Position numbers and translations under genes: made by a program | Notes under the pieces: generated by a model | The model's database searches: none | What the model saw: only the letters and a program-made list of their open reading frames with translations | Told to the model about the DNA's origin: nothing | In this document: positions 1 through 7,530 of the stretch, one piece after another | Layout: every line of letters begins with the position of its first letter | Numbering within the stretch: the stretch's first letter is position 1 | Assembly (NCBI GenBank): GCA_964250225.1 | Contig: CAXUEY010000031.1 | Location: 1-47,000, forward strand | Origin: Paraktedonobacter sp964250225 | GTDB lineage: Bacteria; Chloroflexota; Ktedonobacteria; Ktedonobacterales; Ktedonobacteraceae | DNA length: 47,000 nt | Direction of reading: 5' to 3'

Positions 1-821
1 CTCTTATTTGTACCAGGCCAATTCACCTGATAAATGTACTGCACAATCTGAACCGCTGTCGCCTGGGCCGCGATATTTGGATCAACCTGTGCCGACCAGG
101 TGTCCGTGCGATCACTTTTAGCGACATTTTTGTAACGACTGGTGACATTAAATGTATGCGCCGGAGTCGTAACAAGGATCTTGCCATTCTTGTCGAGCAG
201 CCAGATCTGCACGCCTCCCGTAAAGCCCCAAAAAGCATTCGTGTCCCAGGTATGGGTGACAGCGGAGATCTGCCCGCTATGCTTCACGACGCTCACATTG
301 GTCTGCATACGAAAACCCCATCCCACCTGCTGATAGCGATTGGACGTCAGGAGATCGTTAATTTCAGGGATCTGCGCCCCCAAAGGAATGGCCTGAAGGT
401 CCGCGTCGGCGATACGCTGAACGGCGCTCCATTTGTATCCATCGGCGTTGAATGTGGCAACGTCAGGAATCCAGTGCCGCTGACACCCATTCATCACATA
501 TACCGCCGGGCCGCTGCCCTGGAGCAGAGTACCATTGGCGCGCGACGGATACGCTGTCCCTGCCGGAATTTGCTTCCAGGCGCTATCTGTAATGGTCTGC
601 ACCGCGCTCCAACTCAGACCCATACACGCGAAGGTTGTAGGGTCTGGAATCCAGCGACGATAACCACCCTGCATACGGTCAATTTCGGGACCACTTGCCT
701 TAATCAGGGTGCCATCTGGTAAAACCAACGCCTGTGCAAAAACGTGCAGCGGCAAGGCAACGCTTCCCACAACCAACGTTATTATTGCACAGAGGAGAGC
801 GATGAATCGTTGAGATCTCAT
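1..821 (-). CDS. Secreted protein with two WIPD repeats (partial, 3' end outside window)
   Basis: An open frame runs from an ATG at 819-821 off the left edge (273 codons seen, no stop). A GGAGG ribosome site lies 9 bases upstream. Residues 1-30 form a signal peptide (basic start, hydrophobic core, AFAQ-like end around residue 30). Two tandem copies of a roughly 60-residue unit follow (about 37-89 and 97-149). They share (D/N)GTL, SGP, a (R/H)WIPD motif, TF, WSAVQ, I.D and IP.G. The rest (160-273) is a possible beta-rich domain with many W and T. It is probably exported. I recognise the repeat style from uncharacterised actinobacterial and Chloroflexota proteins, but no function is known to me. 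The gene stands alone behind its own promoter (975-1004). Confidence 0.8.
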   Translation of the reverse strand, partial: MRSQRFIALLCAIITLVVGSVALPLHVFAQALVLPDGTLIKASGPEIDRMQGGYRRWIPDPTTFACMGLSWSAVQTITDSAWKQIPAGTAYPSRANGTLLQGSGPAVYVMNGCQRHWIPDVATFNADGYKWSAVQRIADADLQAIPLGAQIPEINDLLTSNRYQQVGWGFRMQTNVSVVKHSGQISAVTHTWDTNAFWGFTGGVQIWLLDKNGKILVTTPAHTFNVTSRYKNVAKSDRTDTWSAQVDPNIAAQATAVQIVQYIYQVNWPGTNK

Positions 822-974
822 TGGAAGAGCCTCCTGTCTTCATGCTAAACAACTTCCAGCAGTAACCGGACAATCACGCATATACTCGCGCCCTTTCCCT
901 ACAATCAGATCCGTAGAAGCACCGGCCTATGCGCTGATTATTCCTTAAATCTCAATAGCATGTGATATATCAAT

Positions 975-1004
975 ATGATATCTTTACACGTTTCATATTG
1001 TCAA
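975..1004 (-). promoter_or_regulatory. Sigma-70-like promoter for the secreted repeat protein
   Basis: On minus, TTGACA (999-1004) and TATCAT (975-980) are separated by 18 bases. This gives an untranslated leader of about 150 bases before the ATG at 821. The -10 sits in AT-rich imperfect palindromic sequence that could be an operator. Confidence 0.6.
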
Positions 1005-1224
1005 TATAAAATAAAGAAGGCTACTACCGTGCAATGGTGCTTCGTACATTGACACCGCTTTCGCGGGCTGATAGATGCCCGGCAAGCAAATTTCATCCCA
1101 GGTACGTTCCTGAGATGTTCTTTTTTCCCGCACGTATGCTCCTGGAGTTGGAGTTTCGTTCAAAGCAAGTATAGTAGGTTCATCAAACGGGACAGAGGAG
1201 GAAGGTTTGAGCAAGAGGATGCGA

Positions 1225-1270
1225 GCAGAGAGAGGCGAACGCTGACGCATCGATGTTCGTCTTTCTCTGC
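1225..1270 (-). terminator. Imperfect hairpin after trpB2
   Basis: Arms of about 16 bases (1225-1240 and 1255-1270) pair with a few mismatches, starting 12 bases past the trpB2 stop. No T-tract follows on either strand, so this is a weak or factor-assisted terminator, or an RNA-stabilising hairpin. Confidence 0.35.
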
Positions 1271-1281
1271 CCACTCACGTT

Positions 1282-2655
1282 TTACAACGCGACCTGTGGC
1301 ATACGCTTCTGCGCTTCCGCGACGGCTTCTGCCGGATACTCATAATCCTGCAGCTTGCCAGCGAAATAGGCGTCATACGCGCCCATGTCGAAGTGGCCGT
1401 GTCCACTAAGGTTGAAGAGGATGACCCGCTGCTGACCTGCTGCTTTGGCCTCCAGAGCCTCGTTGATGGCGGCGCGGATGGCATGGCTGGTTTCGGGCGC
1501 GGGGAGGATACCCTCGGCGCGCGCGAACTGGATGGCGGCCTCGAACGATGCGAGCTGGTGGTACGCCTGGGCCTCGATGATGCCCTCGTCATGTAGCAGT
1601 GAGATCAACGGGGCCATGCCGTGGTAGCGCAAGCCACCCGCGTGGATGCCTGCCGGTACGAAGTCGTGGCCCAGGGTATGCATCTTGACCAGCGGGGTCA
1701 TGCCAACGGTGTCGCCGAAGTCATAGGCGTAGACGCCGCGTGTCAGGCTGGGGCAGGCCATCGGTTCCGCGGCCAGAAAACGTGTTCTCAACCCTTTACG
1801 CCGCGCCTCGCCGACGAAGGGGAAGGCCAGGCCCGCGAAGTTGCTACCGCCGCCCGTGCAGCCAATCACTACATCAGGATAATCGTCGGCCTGCGCAAAC
1901 TGCAACAGCGCCTCTTCGCCAATGATGGTCTGGTGCATCAGGACGTGGTTGAGCACGCTGCCCAGGGAGTACTTGACCTTGCCGCCGCTTTTGGCCGCGA
2001 CCTCGACGGCTTCGCTGATGGCGATGCCCAGGCTGCCGGGACTTTCGGGGTCTCTGGCCAGGATGCTGCGCCCGGCGTCGGTCAGGTTGGTCGGGCTGGC
2101 GTGAACGGTCCCGCCGAACGCTTCCATGAGGTTGCGGCGATAGGGCTTTTGCTGGTAGCTGACCTTGACCATGAAGACCTCGATCTCCACGCCGAAGAAG
2201 GCCCCGGCCATCGAGAGCGCCGATCCCCACTGGCCCGCGCCTGTCTCAGTGGAAATTTTCTGCACACCTTCTTGCTTGTTGTAGTAGACCTGCGCTACAG
2301 CAGTGTTGAGCTTGTGACTGCCCGCGGGACTCACGCCCTCATACTTATAGTAGATACGCGCGGGAGTATCCAGCGCTTTTTCCAGGCGGCGCGCGCGGAA
2401 AAGCGGGCTGGGCCGCCATTGCAGGTAGATCTGGCGCACCATTTCAGGGATCTCAATATACTGTTCGGTGCTGACCTCCTGCTGGATAATCGCCATCGGG
2501 AATAGGGGCGCGAGATCGGCTGGTCCCACCGGCTGCATCGTGCCAGGATGCAGAACGGGGTCGGGTGGACGTGGCAGGTCGGCGGCGATGTTGTACCACG
2601 CCCTGGGCATCTCGTCTTCGTTGAGGATATACTTGGTATGCGTGCTATCAGGCAT
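1282..2655 (-). CDS. trpB: Tryptophan synthase beta chain, TrpB2 type
   Basis: PLP-dependent enzyme that joins indole and serine to make tryptophan. The 457-residue product has the SPAGSHKLNTA segment with the PLP lysine, ETGAGQWG, and the phosphate-binding GCTGGGSNFAG. The long N-terminal extension and the RPSPL.RA.RLE segment are typical of the TrpB2 subgroup, which often works without TrpA or salvages indole. The start at 2655 follows a strong GAGAGGAGC ribosome site. An upstream in-frame start at 2724 would lie on the predicted transcription start, so I reject it. No other trp genes flank it, and the leader (about 75 bases) shows no attenuator or T-box. Confidence 0.93.
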   Translation of the reverse strand: MPDSTHTKYILNEDEMPRAWYNIAADLPRPPDPVLHPGTMQPVGPADLAPLFPMAIIQQEVSTEQYIEIPEMVRQIYLQWRPSPLFRARRLEKALDTPARIYYKYEGVSPAGSHKLNTAVAQVYYNKQEGVQKISTETGAGQWGSALSMAGAFFGVEIEVFMVKVSYQQKPYRRNLMEAFGGTVHASPTNLTDAGRSILARDPESPGSLGIAISEAVEVAAKSGGKVKYSLGSVLNHVLMHQTIIGEEALLQFAQADDYPDVVIGCTGGGSNFAGLAFPFVGEARRKGLRTRFLAAEPMACPSLTRGVYAYDFGDTVGMTPLVKMHTLGHDFVPAGIHAGGLRYHGMAPLISLLHDEGIIEAQAYHQLASFEAAIQFARAEGILPAPETSHAIRAAINEALEAKAAGQQRVILFNLSGHGHFDMGAYDAYFAGKLQDYEYPAEAVAEAQKRMPQVAL

Positions 2656-2733
2656 GAGTTGCTCCTCTCTGAGCGAAAAATAACTGAGATGGACGCCTAC
2701 AGTTGCCAATACAAAATGAATCAATCTTCATAT

Positions 2734-2762
2734 ACTGTATGCATCCATTTGTGCAATGTCAA
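2734..2762 (-). promoter_or_regulatory. Promoter of trpB2
   Basis: On minus, TTGACA (2757-2762), 17 bases, then TACAGT (2734-2739). The transcription start would be near 2727, downstream of any earlier in-frame start, which supports the ATG at 2655. Confidence 0.6.
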
Positions 2763-2784
2763 GGGAGAGGGGCCAGCAAGTCAT

Positions 2785-3792
2785 TTACAACTCAGCCAGC
2801 ACTTTGTCCTCTGTCGCGTAATCAAACGTGCTCGCATCGATTTTCGCGGGCGGGTTAGCGCGTTCCCAGGCAATGGTACGCCGGAAGGCTTCTTGTAAAT
2901 CAACGCGCTCGCTATAGCCCAGTTCCTGGCGAATGCGGCTGGTATCAGCAATCACATGTTGGGCCGCGTTCACCCCCCAGCGCATACCTTCAGGTATGCG
3001 CTCAGCGGGCACAGTCACAATCCGCCCGTGCCAGTCCATAGCTTTGGCGATCTGCTCGACGCGCTCGGCCATGCTCAGCGCAAACGGCTCGCCCACGTTA
3101 TAGATGCGCCCGCTGGCCCGCTCGTCGGTCACAGCCAGCACAATCGCGTCAACGACATTCTCCACATAACCATGCGTCCAGCGCCACGCGGCTACATCCT
3201 CTTCCAACAAAATGGCTGAGCGCCCGTCGAGCATGCGTTTGAGGTAAAGGAACATGCGATGCTGAAAATCGCCGGGACCATAGACTGCGGGCAAACGCAG
3301 GATCGTACCAGGCAGCGTGGGGTCGCTCATCACCGCGCGCTCAACCAGGATTTTATCATAATCGCCTGCTTCACTACCAGGATGATTGCGGTGAGGATAC
3401 AGGTTCTCGCGCAAGGGTGAACTCTCTGTGAGTGGGGCGAGATCCACCTCACCATCCTCAGTGCCGTTCACACGCCCAAAAGCCCGGTAGACATCCTGGC
3501 TGCTGATGACGACGACGCGGCGCGTAAACCCGGTAAATACCTCCATAAACTGCTGAGCCTGCTTTTCTGCCCCCGCCATCATATCCAGCACCACTTCGGG
3601 AGCGAACTTACGCAGTTCGTCAGCGTGCTGCGTCAACTGATCGCGATCCCCCAGCATCTCGCCCACACCATGCGGCAACTCAATGCTCGTCTGGCCGCGA
3701 TGGAAAAGATTGACTTCGTGCCCTGCCGCGTGCAGGTTTTTAACGATATATGGCCCCATAAAACGGGTGCCACCGATAATGAGTATACGCAT
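2785..3792 (-). CDS. NAD-dependent epimerase/dehydratase (extended SDR)
   Basis: 335 residues. The Rossmann motif near the start is IIGGTRFMG, the variant seen in the CSP41-like and atypical SDR epimerases. A YDKILVERA segment near residue 145 supplies the Tyr-x-x-Lys pair. LPAVYGPGD and YNVGEP (C-terminal) are epimerase-like substrate segments. It probably acts on a nucleotide sugar or related metabolite in the cytoplasm; the substrate cannot be read from sequence. The ATG follows AGGAGATAG. It is divergent from the peptidase gene and transcribed towards trpB2 with 130 bases between, so it is probably a separate unit. Confidence 0.82.
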   Translation of the reverse strand: MRILIIGGTRFMGPYIVKNLHAAGHEVNLFHRGQTSIELPHGVGEMLGDRDQLTQHADELRKFAPEVVLDMMAGAEKQAQQFMEVFTGFTRRVVVISSQDVYRAFGRVNGTEDGEVDLAPLTESSPLRENLYPHRNHPGSEAGDYDKILVERAVMSDPTLPGTILRLPAVYGPGDFQHRMFLYLKRMLDGRSAILLEEDVAAWRWTHGYVENVVDAIVLAVTDERASGRIYNVGEPFALSMAERVEQIAKAMDWHGRIVTVPAERIPEGMRWGVNAAQHVIADTSRIRQELGYSERVDLQEAFRRTIAWERANPPAKIDASTFDYATEDKVLAEL

Positions 3793-3839
3793 AATCTATC
3801 TCCTGGTGTACGTCTCTCTTATTCCGCTTCACTCTTTTT

Positions 3840-3868
3840 ACTATACATGCTAGCAGCGATGAAAACAA
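3840..3868 (-). promoter_or_regulatory. Promoter of the epimerase gene
   Basis: On minus, TTGTTT (3863-3868), 17 bases, TATAGT (3840-3845), giving a leader of about 40 bases. The remaining stretch up to 4104 (312 bases between the divergent genes) holds no gene; TATAAA near 4006 may be a -10 for the peptidase, but I see no good -35. Confidence 0.45.
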
Positions 3869-4104
3869 GAGAAAAACTATGCTTTCAGCATACCTCTCTG
3901 ACCCCAAAAACTCAAGTTGTTTCAGTATGCCTCTTTGTGAAAAAAGCACTGTTTTTGGGGAGAGAAAAGTGTTACAAAAGGGCTTGTATTCGCGATTATC
4001 TCTATATAAACACTACAGATCAGCGCCCATTGGAGAGTGCGTCCGCTTTGCGAAAACGAGGGGTGGCGAGCCGATCTGAAAAAACCTGCTGAAAGGCTTT
4101 TCGG

Positions 4105-6252
4105 ATGAAATATCGCTTGATATCCATTTTTGGATTGATGCTGCTGGCACCCGCTCTCCTGGGGGGCACCTTCTTGCCACAGCGGCAGGCCACAGCCCTG
4201 TCTGTACGCAGGGTTGTGGCGGCGCAGGATTTTCCACAGGTTGACCACAATTATGTCTATGACCAGCTTTTCTGGATGGTCACGCACTTTCTCCATCGTG
4301 AAGCGGGCTATGATAACAATTTGTCACCCGATGTGAATGGACATAATGAGTTCGCCACTTATTGGGCGCAGGAGATGCTGAACAATCTGCAAGGGTTTGG
4401 CGCGCAAACGAAGCAAGATCCCTTCACCATCAAGGGTTGGCAATCTCGTCCAGCGACAGTACCGGCTTTTAATGTTGAGGTGAGCGTACCGGGGATCACC
4501 CATCCTGAGCAGGTGGTGGTGATTGGCTGCCACTATGACGCGATGGCCAACTCCACCCAATCGGCCAATGACGATGGCAGCGGCTGCGCCATTGAACTGG
4601 CGATTGCAAAGGCGATGGCCGACTACTGGCACGCCAACCATCTCTATCCCGCGCGCACCCTGCGTTTCGTGCTCTTCGACGCGGAGGAACAGGGCGTCTT
4701 CGGCTCTGCTCATTATGTCAACGCAACGATCAATGGCGACCTCTCCAATGTGATGGCGATGTTTAACGAGGAGCAGAACGGCATCGCCTATCCACTGCGC
4801 TACCTGGGGCGCGCGGACAATCCGCTGCTGCCGTTGTACGCGATGGTGACGCCGCTACAGAGCAACGAAGCCTATACATTTCCCAATGGACTTTCGTCGC
4901 AGCAAAACGCGCGCATTACGCGTTTCCGCGATCTCATGCAGCAGGCACCAATACAGGTCTTTGAGGAGATGCAAATCATGGGTTTGCAACAATTGTCGTA
5001 TCACGTTGCGGGCCAGTCGGACGCCTTTCAGCCTATTTTCACCCCTGACCAGGCGAGCAATATCCAGGTGGAGGACGATACGTTTGGGCATAGCGACCAG
5101 GTGGCATTTACGCTCGCCGGCCTGCCCTGCGCGACCTTCGAGGGGAATTACACATACTACCAGCATAACCCGCCGCCCTGGTCGTATCCATATGATTTGC
5201 CTGATGATACCATCCAGTTGATGAACATCTTCGCCAATGGCAGTTCGCATAAAGCGCAAGCTCTGACGCTTTCTCTGACCGTGCCAGCAATGTTGACGGC
5301 CTGGATGCTGAAGCAGCCCGATATCCTGGGGCAAGTGAGCGTTGATAGCGCGCCCATTGTCTCGCTCAAGGATCTTGGTCCGACGCAAACGGGCCAGAGC
5401 CTTGCCTTCGACGCCAGCGACTCTTTCCAGCCAGCCTCGCCTGCTCATACTACGCAGAATGCGAGTGATATGCAGTATATCTGGGATTTTGGCGATCAGA
5501 GCGGCAGGCACTCTGGTGAACAAGTCAACCATACCTATAGCGCGGCTGGTACGTACACCCTGACGCTGACCGTCAAATCGGTCAGTGGCCAGCGGCGTAT
5601 CCAGCAAACCATCACGGTGGCCGATAGCCCACCCTATTACCCGATCCCGTACCGCTGGGATGGCGATCCAGGCATCAACCATCACAATTATGAAGTGACT
5701 CTGCCAACCGCGAACGACAGCCTGAGCGATGCTATTGCCGGGTCGCCTATTATCCCCACGCCCACAGTTACCACCGCACCAACGCTGACTGCCACGCCAA
5801 CGCTGGCAACGATGCCAGACAGCCAGACAAGCCAGCAGCTTGCCCCCTCGTCCATACAGAGGATTTGGAGTGGGTCTGAAGGCAAACCACTGACCCTCAT
5901 CCTGAGTGCTATCCTGCTGCTCGGCCTGCTCGTCTTCGTGTTCGCCTCGCTCTCGCAACGCCGCAAGCACACCCAACTCAAGCCGGGCATTGCCATCGCA
6001 GGGACCACAAGTACAACCGCGCCGCCAGAGTCTCCACCAGGCATCGCGCCTGTGCAAGAAATAGCCAGCCTGGCAACGTTACCAGACAATCAGCAACAAA
6101 AGCGGCAACTTGCGCGCAAACGGCGCAACACCCTGCGACGCATGACATTTTCACGGCAAAGGTCGCGAGCAGCGTTCTCGCAGAGAAGGTCACAAGTGCG
6201 CGGATCGCTCAGAAGCACGCGCCGGGCAGCCTTCTCACGAAAGAGACGTTAA
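4105..6252 (+). CDS. Secreted M28 family metallopeptidase with PKD domain and C-terminal TM
   Basis: 715 residues. Residues 1-31 form a signal peptide. The M28 zinc aminopeptidase domain shows GCHYDA (His143, Asp145), ANDDGSG (Asp156/157), and FDAEEQG (Glu194, Glu195). HSDQVAF followed by AGLPCATFEG supplies the last zinc histidine. A PKD domain follows (about 415-505: WDFGDQSG then HTYSAAGTYTLTLTV). After it come a Thr/Pro-rich linker, a TM helix (about 595-613) and a roughly 100-residue Arg/Lys-rich tail with repeated AFS(R/Q)(K/R)R units. It is expected to be an outward-facing, membrane-anchored peptidase. The tail is far longer than a sortase signal. The start follows AAAGG. Confidence 0.88.
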   Translation: MKYRLISIFGLMLLAPALLGGTFLPQRQATALSVRRVVAAQDFPQVDHNYVYDQLFWMVTHFLHREAGYDNNLSPDVNGHNEFATYWAQEMLNNLQGFGAQTKQDPFTIKGWQSRPATVPAFNVEVSVPGITHPEQVVVIGCHYDAMANSTQSANDDGSGCAIELAIAKAMADYWHANHLYPARTLRFVLFDAEEQGVFGSAHYVNATINGDLSNVMAMFNEEQNGIAYPLRYLGRADNPLLPLYAMVTPLQSNEAYTFPNGLSSQQNARITRFRDLMQQAPIQVFEEMQIMGLQQLSYHVAGQSDAFQPIFTPDQASNIQVEDDTFGHSDQVAFTLAGLPCATFEGNYTYYQHNPPPWSYPYDLPDDTIQLMNIFANGSSHKAQALTLSLTVPAMLTAWMLKQPDILGQVSVDSAPIVSLKDLGPTQTGQSLAFDASDSFQPASPAHTTQNASDMQYIWDFGDQSGRHSGEQVNHTYSAAGTYTLTLTVKSVSGQRRIQQTITVADSPPYYPIPYRWDGDPGINHHNYEVTLPTANDSLSDAIAGSPIIPTPTVTTAPTLTATPTLATMPDSQTSQQLAPSSIQRIWSGSEGKPLTLILSAILLLGLLVFVFASLSQRRKHTQLKPGIAIAGTTSTTAPPESPPGIAPVQEIASLATLPDNQQQKRQLARKRRNTLRRMTFSRQRSRAAFSQRRSQVRGSLRSTRRAAFSRKRR

Positions 6253-6319
6253 GAATTCCTGACTTTAGACTTGAGAGTGTTGCAAAACTGCGCATACAGA
6301 CAGGCATTACAGTATTTTG

Positions 6320-6328
6320 TGTTATAAT
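6320..6328 (+). promoter_or_regulatory. Extended -10 promoter of the LLM monooxygenase
   Basis: TGTTATAAT (perfect TATAAT at 6323-6328 with an upstream TG). No clear -35 is present, as is usual for extended -10 promoters. The leader would be about 70 bases. Confidence 0.55.
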
Positions 6329-6405
6329 GCGAACGGAGCAAGCACCGCAGGTAGCTGCAAAACTCCTTCCACTGTTCTTCGTTTGTATGAAAGGGATATG
6401 TATTT

Positions 6406-7359
6406 ATGGCCCTCACCTTTGGAGTGTCCTTGCCGCAGGGCTGGACAATGGATTTAGCAAGTATCAAAGACCCCGTTGAAGCCTACGAAACCATGACGCG
6501 CGTGGCCCAGACCGCCGACGAAACGGGTTTCGCCTCGGTCTGGCTGGTCGATCACTTCCACACCATTCCACAACCATCTCAGGAAGTGACTTTTGAGAGT
6601 TGGGTAACGACAGCGGCCCTGGCACGCGACACCAAACGCGTGCGCGTGGGTCAGATGGTGACATGCAACGGCTACCGTAGCCCGGCGCTGCTAGCGAAAA
6701 TGGCGAGTACCGTTGATGTGCTCAGTCATGGGCGGCTCAACTTTGGCATCGGCGCCGGCTGGTACGAGCACGAATACCGCGCCTATGGCTTCGACTATCC
6801 AGAGGCGCCCGACCGTTTGCGCATGTTGCGCGAGGCAGTGCAGGTGATCCTGGCCATGTGGACCCAGGACGAGGCGACCTTTGAGGGAAAATATTACCAG
6901 GTGCGCGGCGCGATCAATCAGCCCAAAGGCGTGCAGAAGCCGCATATTCCCATGCTGATCGGCGGCGGCGGCGAAAAGGTGACCCTCAAGCTTGTCGCGC
7001 AATATGGCGATGCCTGCAATATTGGTGGCGACCTGGGAACGATTGCGCAGAAGTTCGCCATTTTGAAACAGCATTGTGAGACGGTCGGACGGGACTACGA
7101 GAGCATTCACCGCACCGCCACGACGTTTTGTTCCATTGGGGAGACCGATGAGCAGGCGCAAGAGAAAATTCCAGCAGGATTGCGCGCCCGCTTTGGCGAC
7201 CGCCTCGGCAGTGCCTTAGTTGGCAGCCCGGATACGATCCGCCAACGCCTGGCACAGTTTGAAGCCGCCGGGGTCCAGGAACTCTTGATCGCTTTCCCTG
7301 ACGCCATCCAACTGGACTCGCTGCGTTTCTTCGCGCGTGAATTTATTCCACACGTCTGA
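6406..7359 (+). CDS. LLM-class flavin-dependent oxidoreductase (likely F420-type)
   Basis: 317 residues, the usual length of the bacterial luciferase-like family. It has the TIM-barrel landmarks WLVDHF (about residue 45), VGQMVTCNGYRSPALLAKMA, DVLSHGRLNFGIGAGWYEHEY, and PMLIGGGGEKVTL. These match the F420-dependent subgroup more than true luciferases. The substrate is unknown. The ATG follows AAAGGGA. The gene is monocistronic, with an extended -10 promoter upstream and a large inverted repeat downstream (7425-7466). Confidence 0.87.
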   Translation: MALTFGVSLPQGWTMDLASIKDPVEAYETMTRVAQTADETGFASVWLVDHFHTIPQPSQEVTFESWVTTAALARDTKRVRVGQMVTCNGYRSPALLAKMASTVDVLSHGRLNFGIGAGWYEHEYRAYGFDYPEAPDRLRMLREAVQVILAMWTQDEATFEGKYYQVRGAINQPKGVQKPHIPMLIGGGGEKVTLKLVAQYGDACNIGGDLGTIAQKFAILKQHCETVGRDYESIHRTATTFCSIGETDEQAQEKIPAGLRARFGDRLGSALVGSPDTIRQRLAQFEAAGVQELLIAFPDAIQLDSLRFFAREFIPHV

Positions 7360-7424
7360 CAAACAGAGCGACAGCATTTCAACTTTCTCGTTCATTGCTA
7401 CGTAGATAAAAATAATGTTCTTCT

Positions 7425-7466
7425 GAGTGGCAAACAGACGCGGTTGACAGCCTCTGTTTGCCACTC
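7425..7466 (+). repeat. Perfect 14-bp inverted repeat enclosing a -35 box
   Basis: GAGTGGCAAACAGA (7425-7438) is repeated in perfect inverse at 7453-7466. The 14-base interval contains the TTGACA -35 box (7444-7449) of the kinase-phosphatase gene, and the -10 starts one base after the right arm. It fits an operator for a dimeric or looping regulator better than a terminator, because no T-tract follows. Confidence 0.75.
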
Positions 7467-7472
7467 TACAAT
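7444..7472 (+). promoter_or_regulatory. Promoter of the kinase-phosphatase fusion
   Basis: TTGACA (7444-7449), 17 bases, TACAAT (7467-7472). The TTG of the -35 is also the first codon of the longest open frame, which shows that frame's 5' end is not coding. The leader is about 50 bases. Confidence 0.75.
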
Positions 7473-7530
7473 ACGAACAGACATTTCAAACGGAAATTGT
7501 CGAGGTTTTTGTGGAACACGAGGAAGAGTT

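Larger units (their letters stand above)
822..1281. other. Intergenic region between trpB2 and the secreted repeat gene
   Basis: 460 bases with no convincing gene. It holds the promoter of the downstream secreted protein (975-1004), AT-rich imperfect palindromes around 963-982, and a hairpin next to the trpB2 stop (1225-1270). A 93-codon open frame on minus (993-1274) has no ribosome site and overlaps the promoter, so I do not call it. Confidence 0.6.

Noticed and set aside
156..722. 188-codon plus-strand ORF
   Set aside because: It is antisense to the partial secreted protein gene, has no ribosome site, and the minus frame has a signal peptide, repeats and a promoter.
993..1274. 93-codon minus ORF just after trpB2
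   Set aside because: No ribosome site, no recognisable features, and it overlaps a hairpin and the promoter of the next gene.
1621..2505. 294-codon plus ORF antisense to trpB2
   Set aside because: Shadow frame of a GC-rich conserved enzyme gene.
4855..6057. 400-codon minus ORF antisense to the peptidase
   Set aside because: Arg/Trp-rich composition typical of a shadow frame; the plus frame has clear M28 and PKD motifs.
7444..7530. N-terminal extension of the kinase-phosphatase to a TTG at 7444
   Set aside because: That TTG is the -35 box of its promoter; the ATG at 7531 has a good ribosome site.
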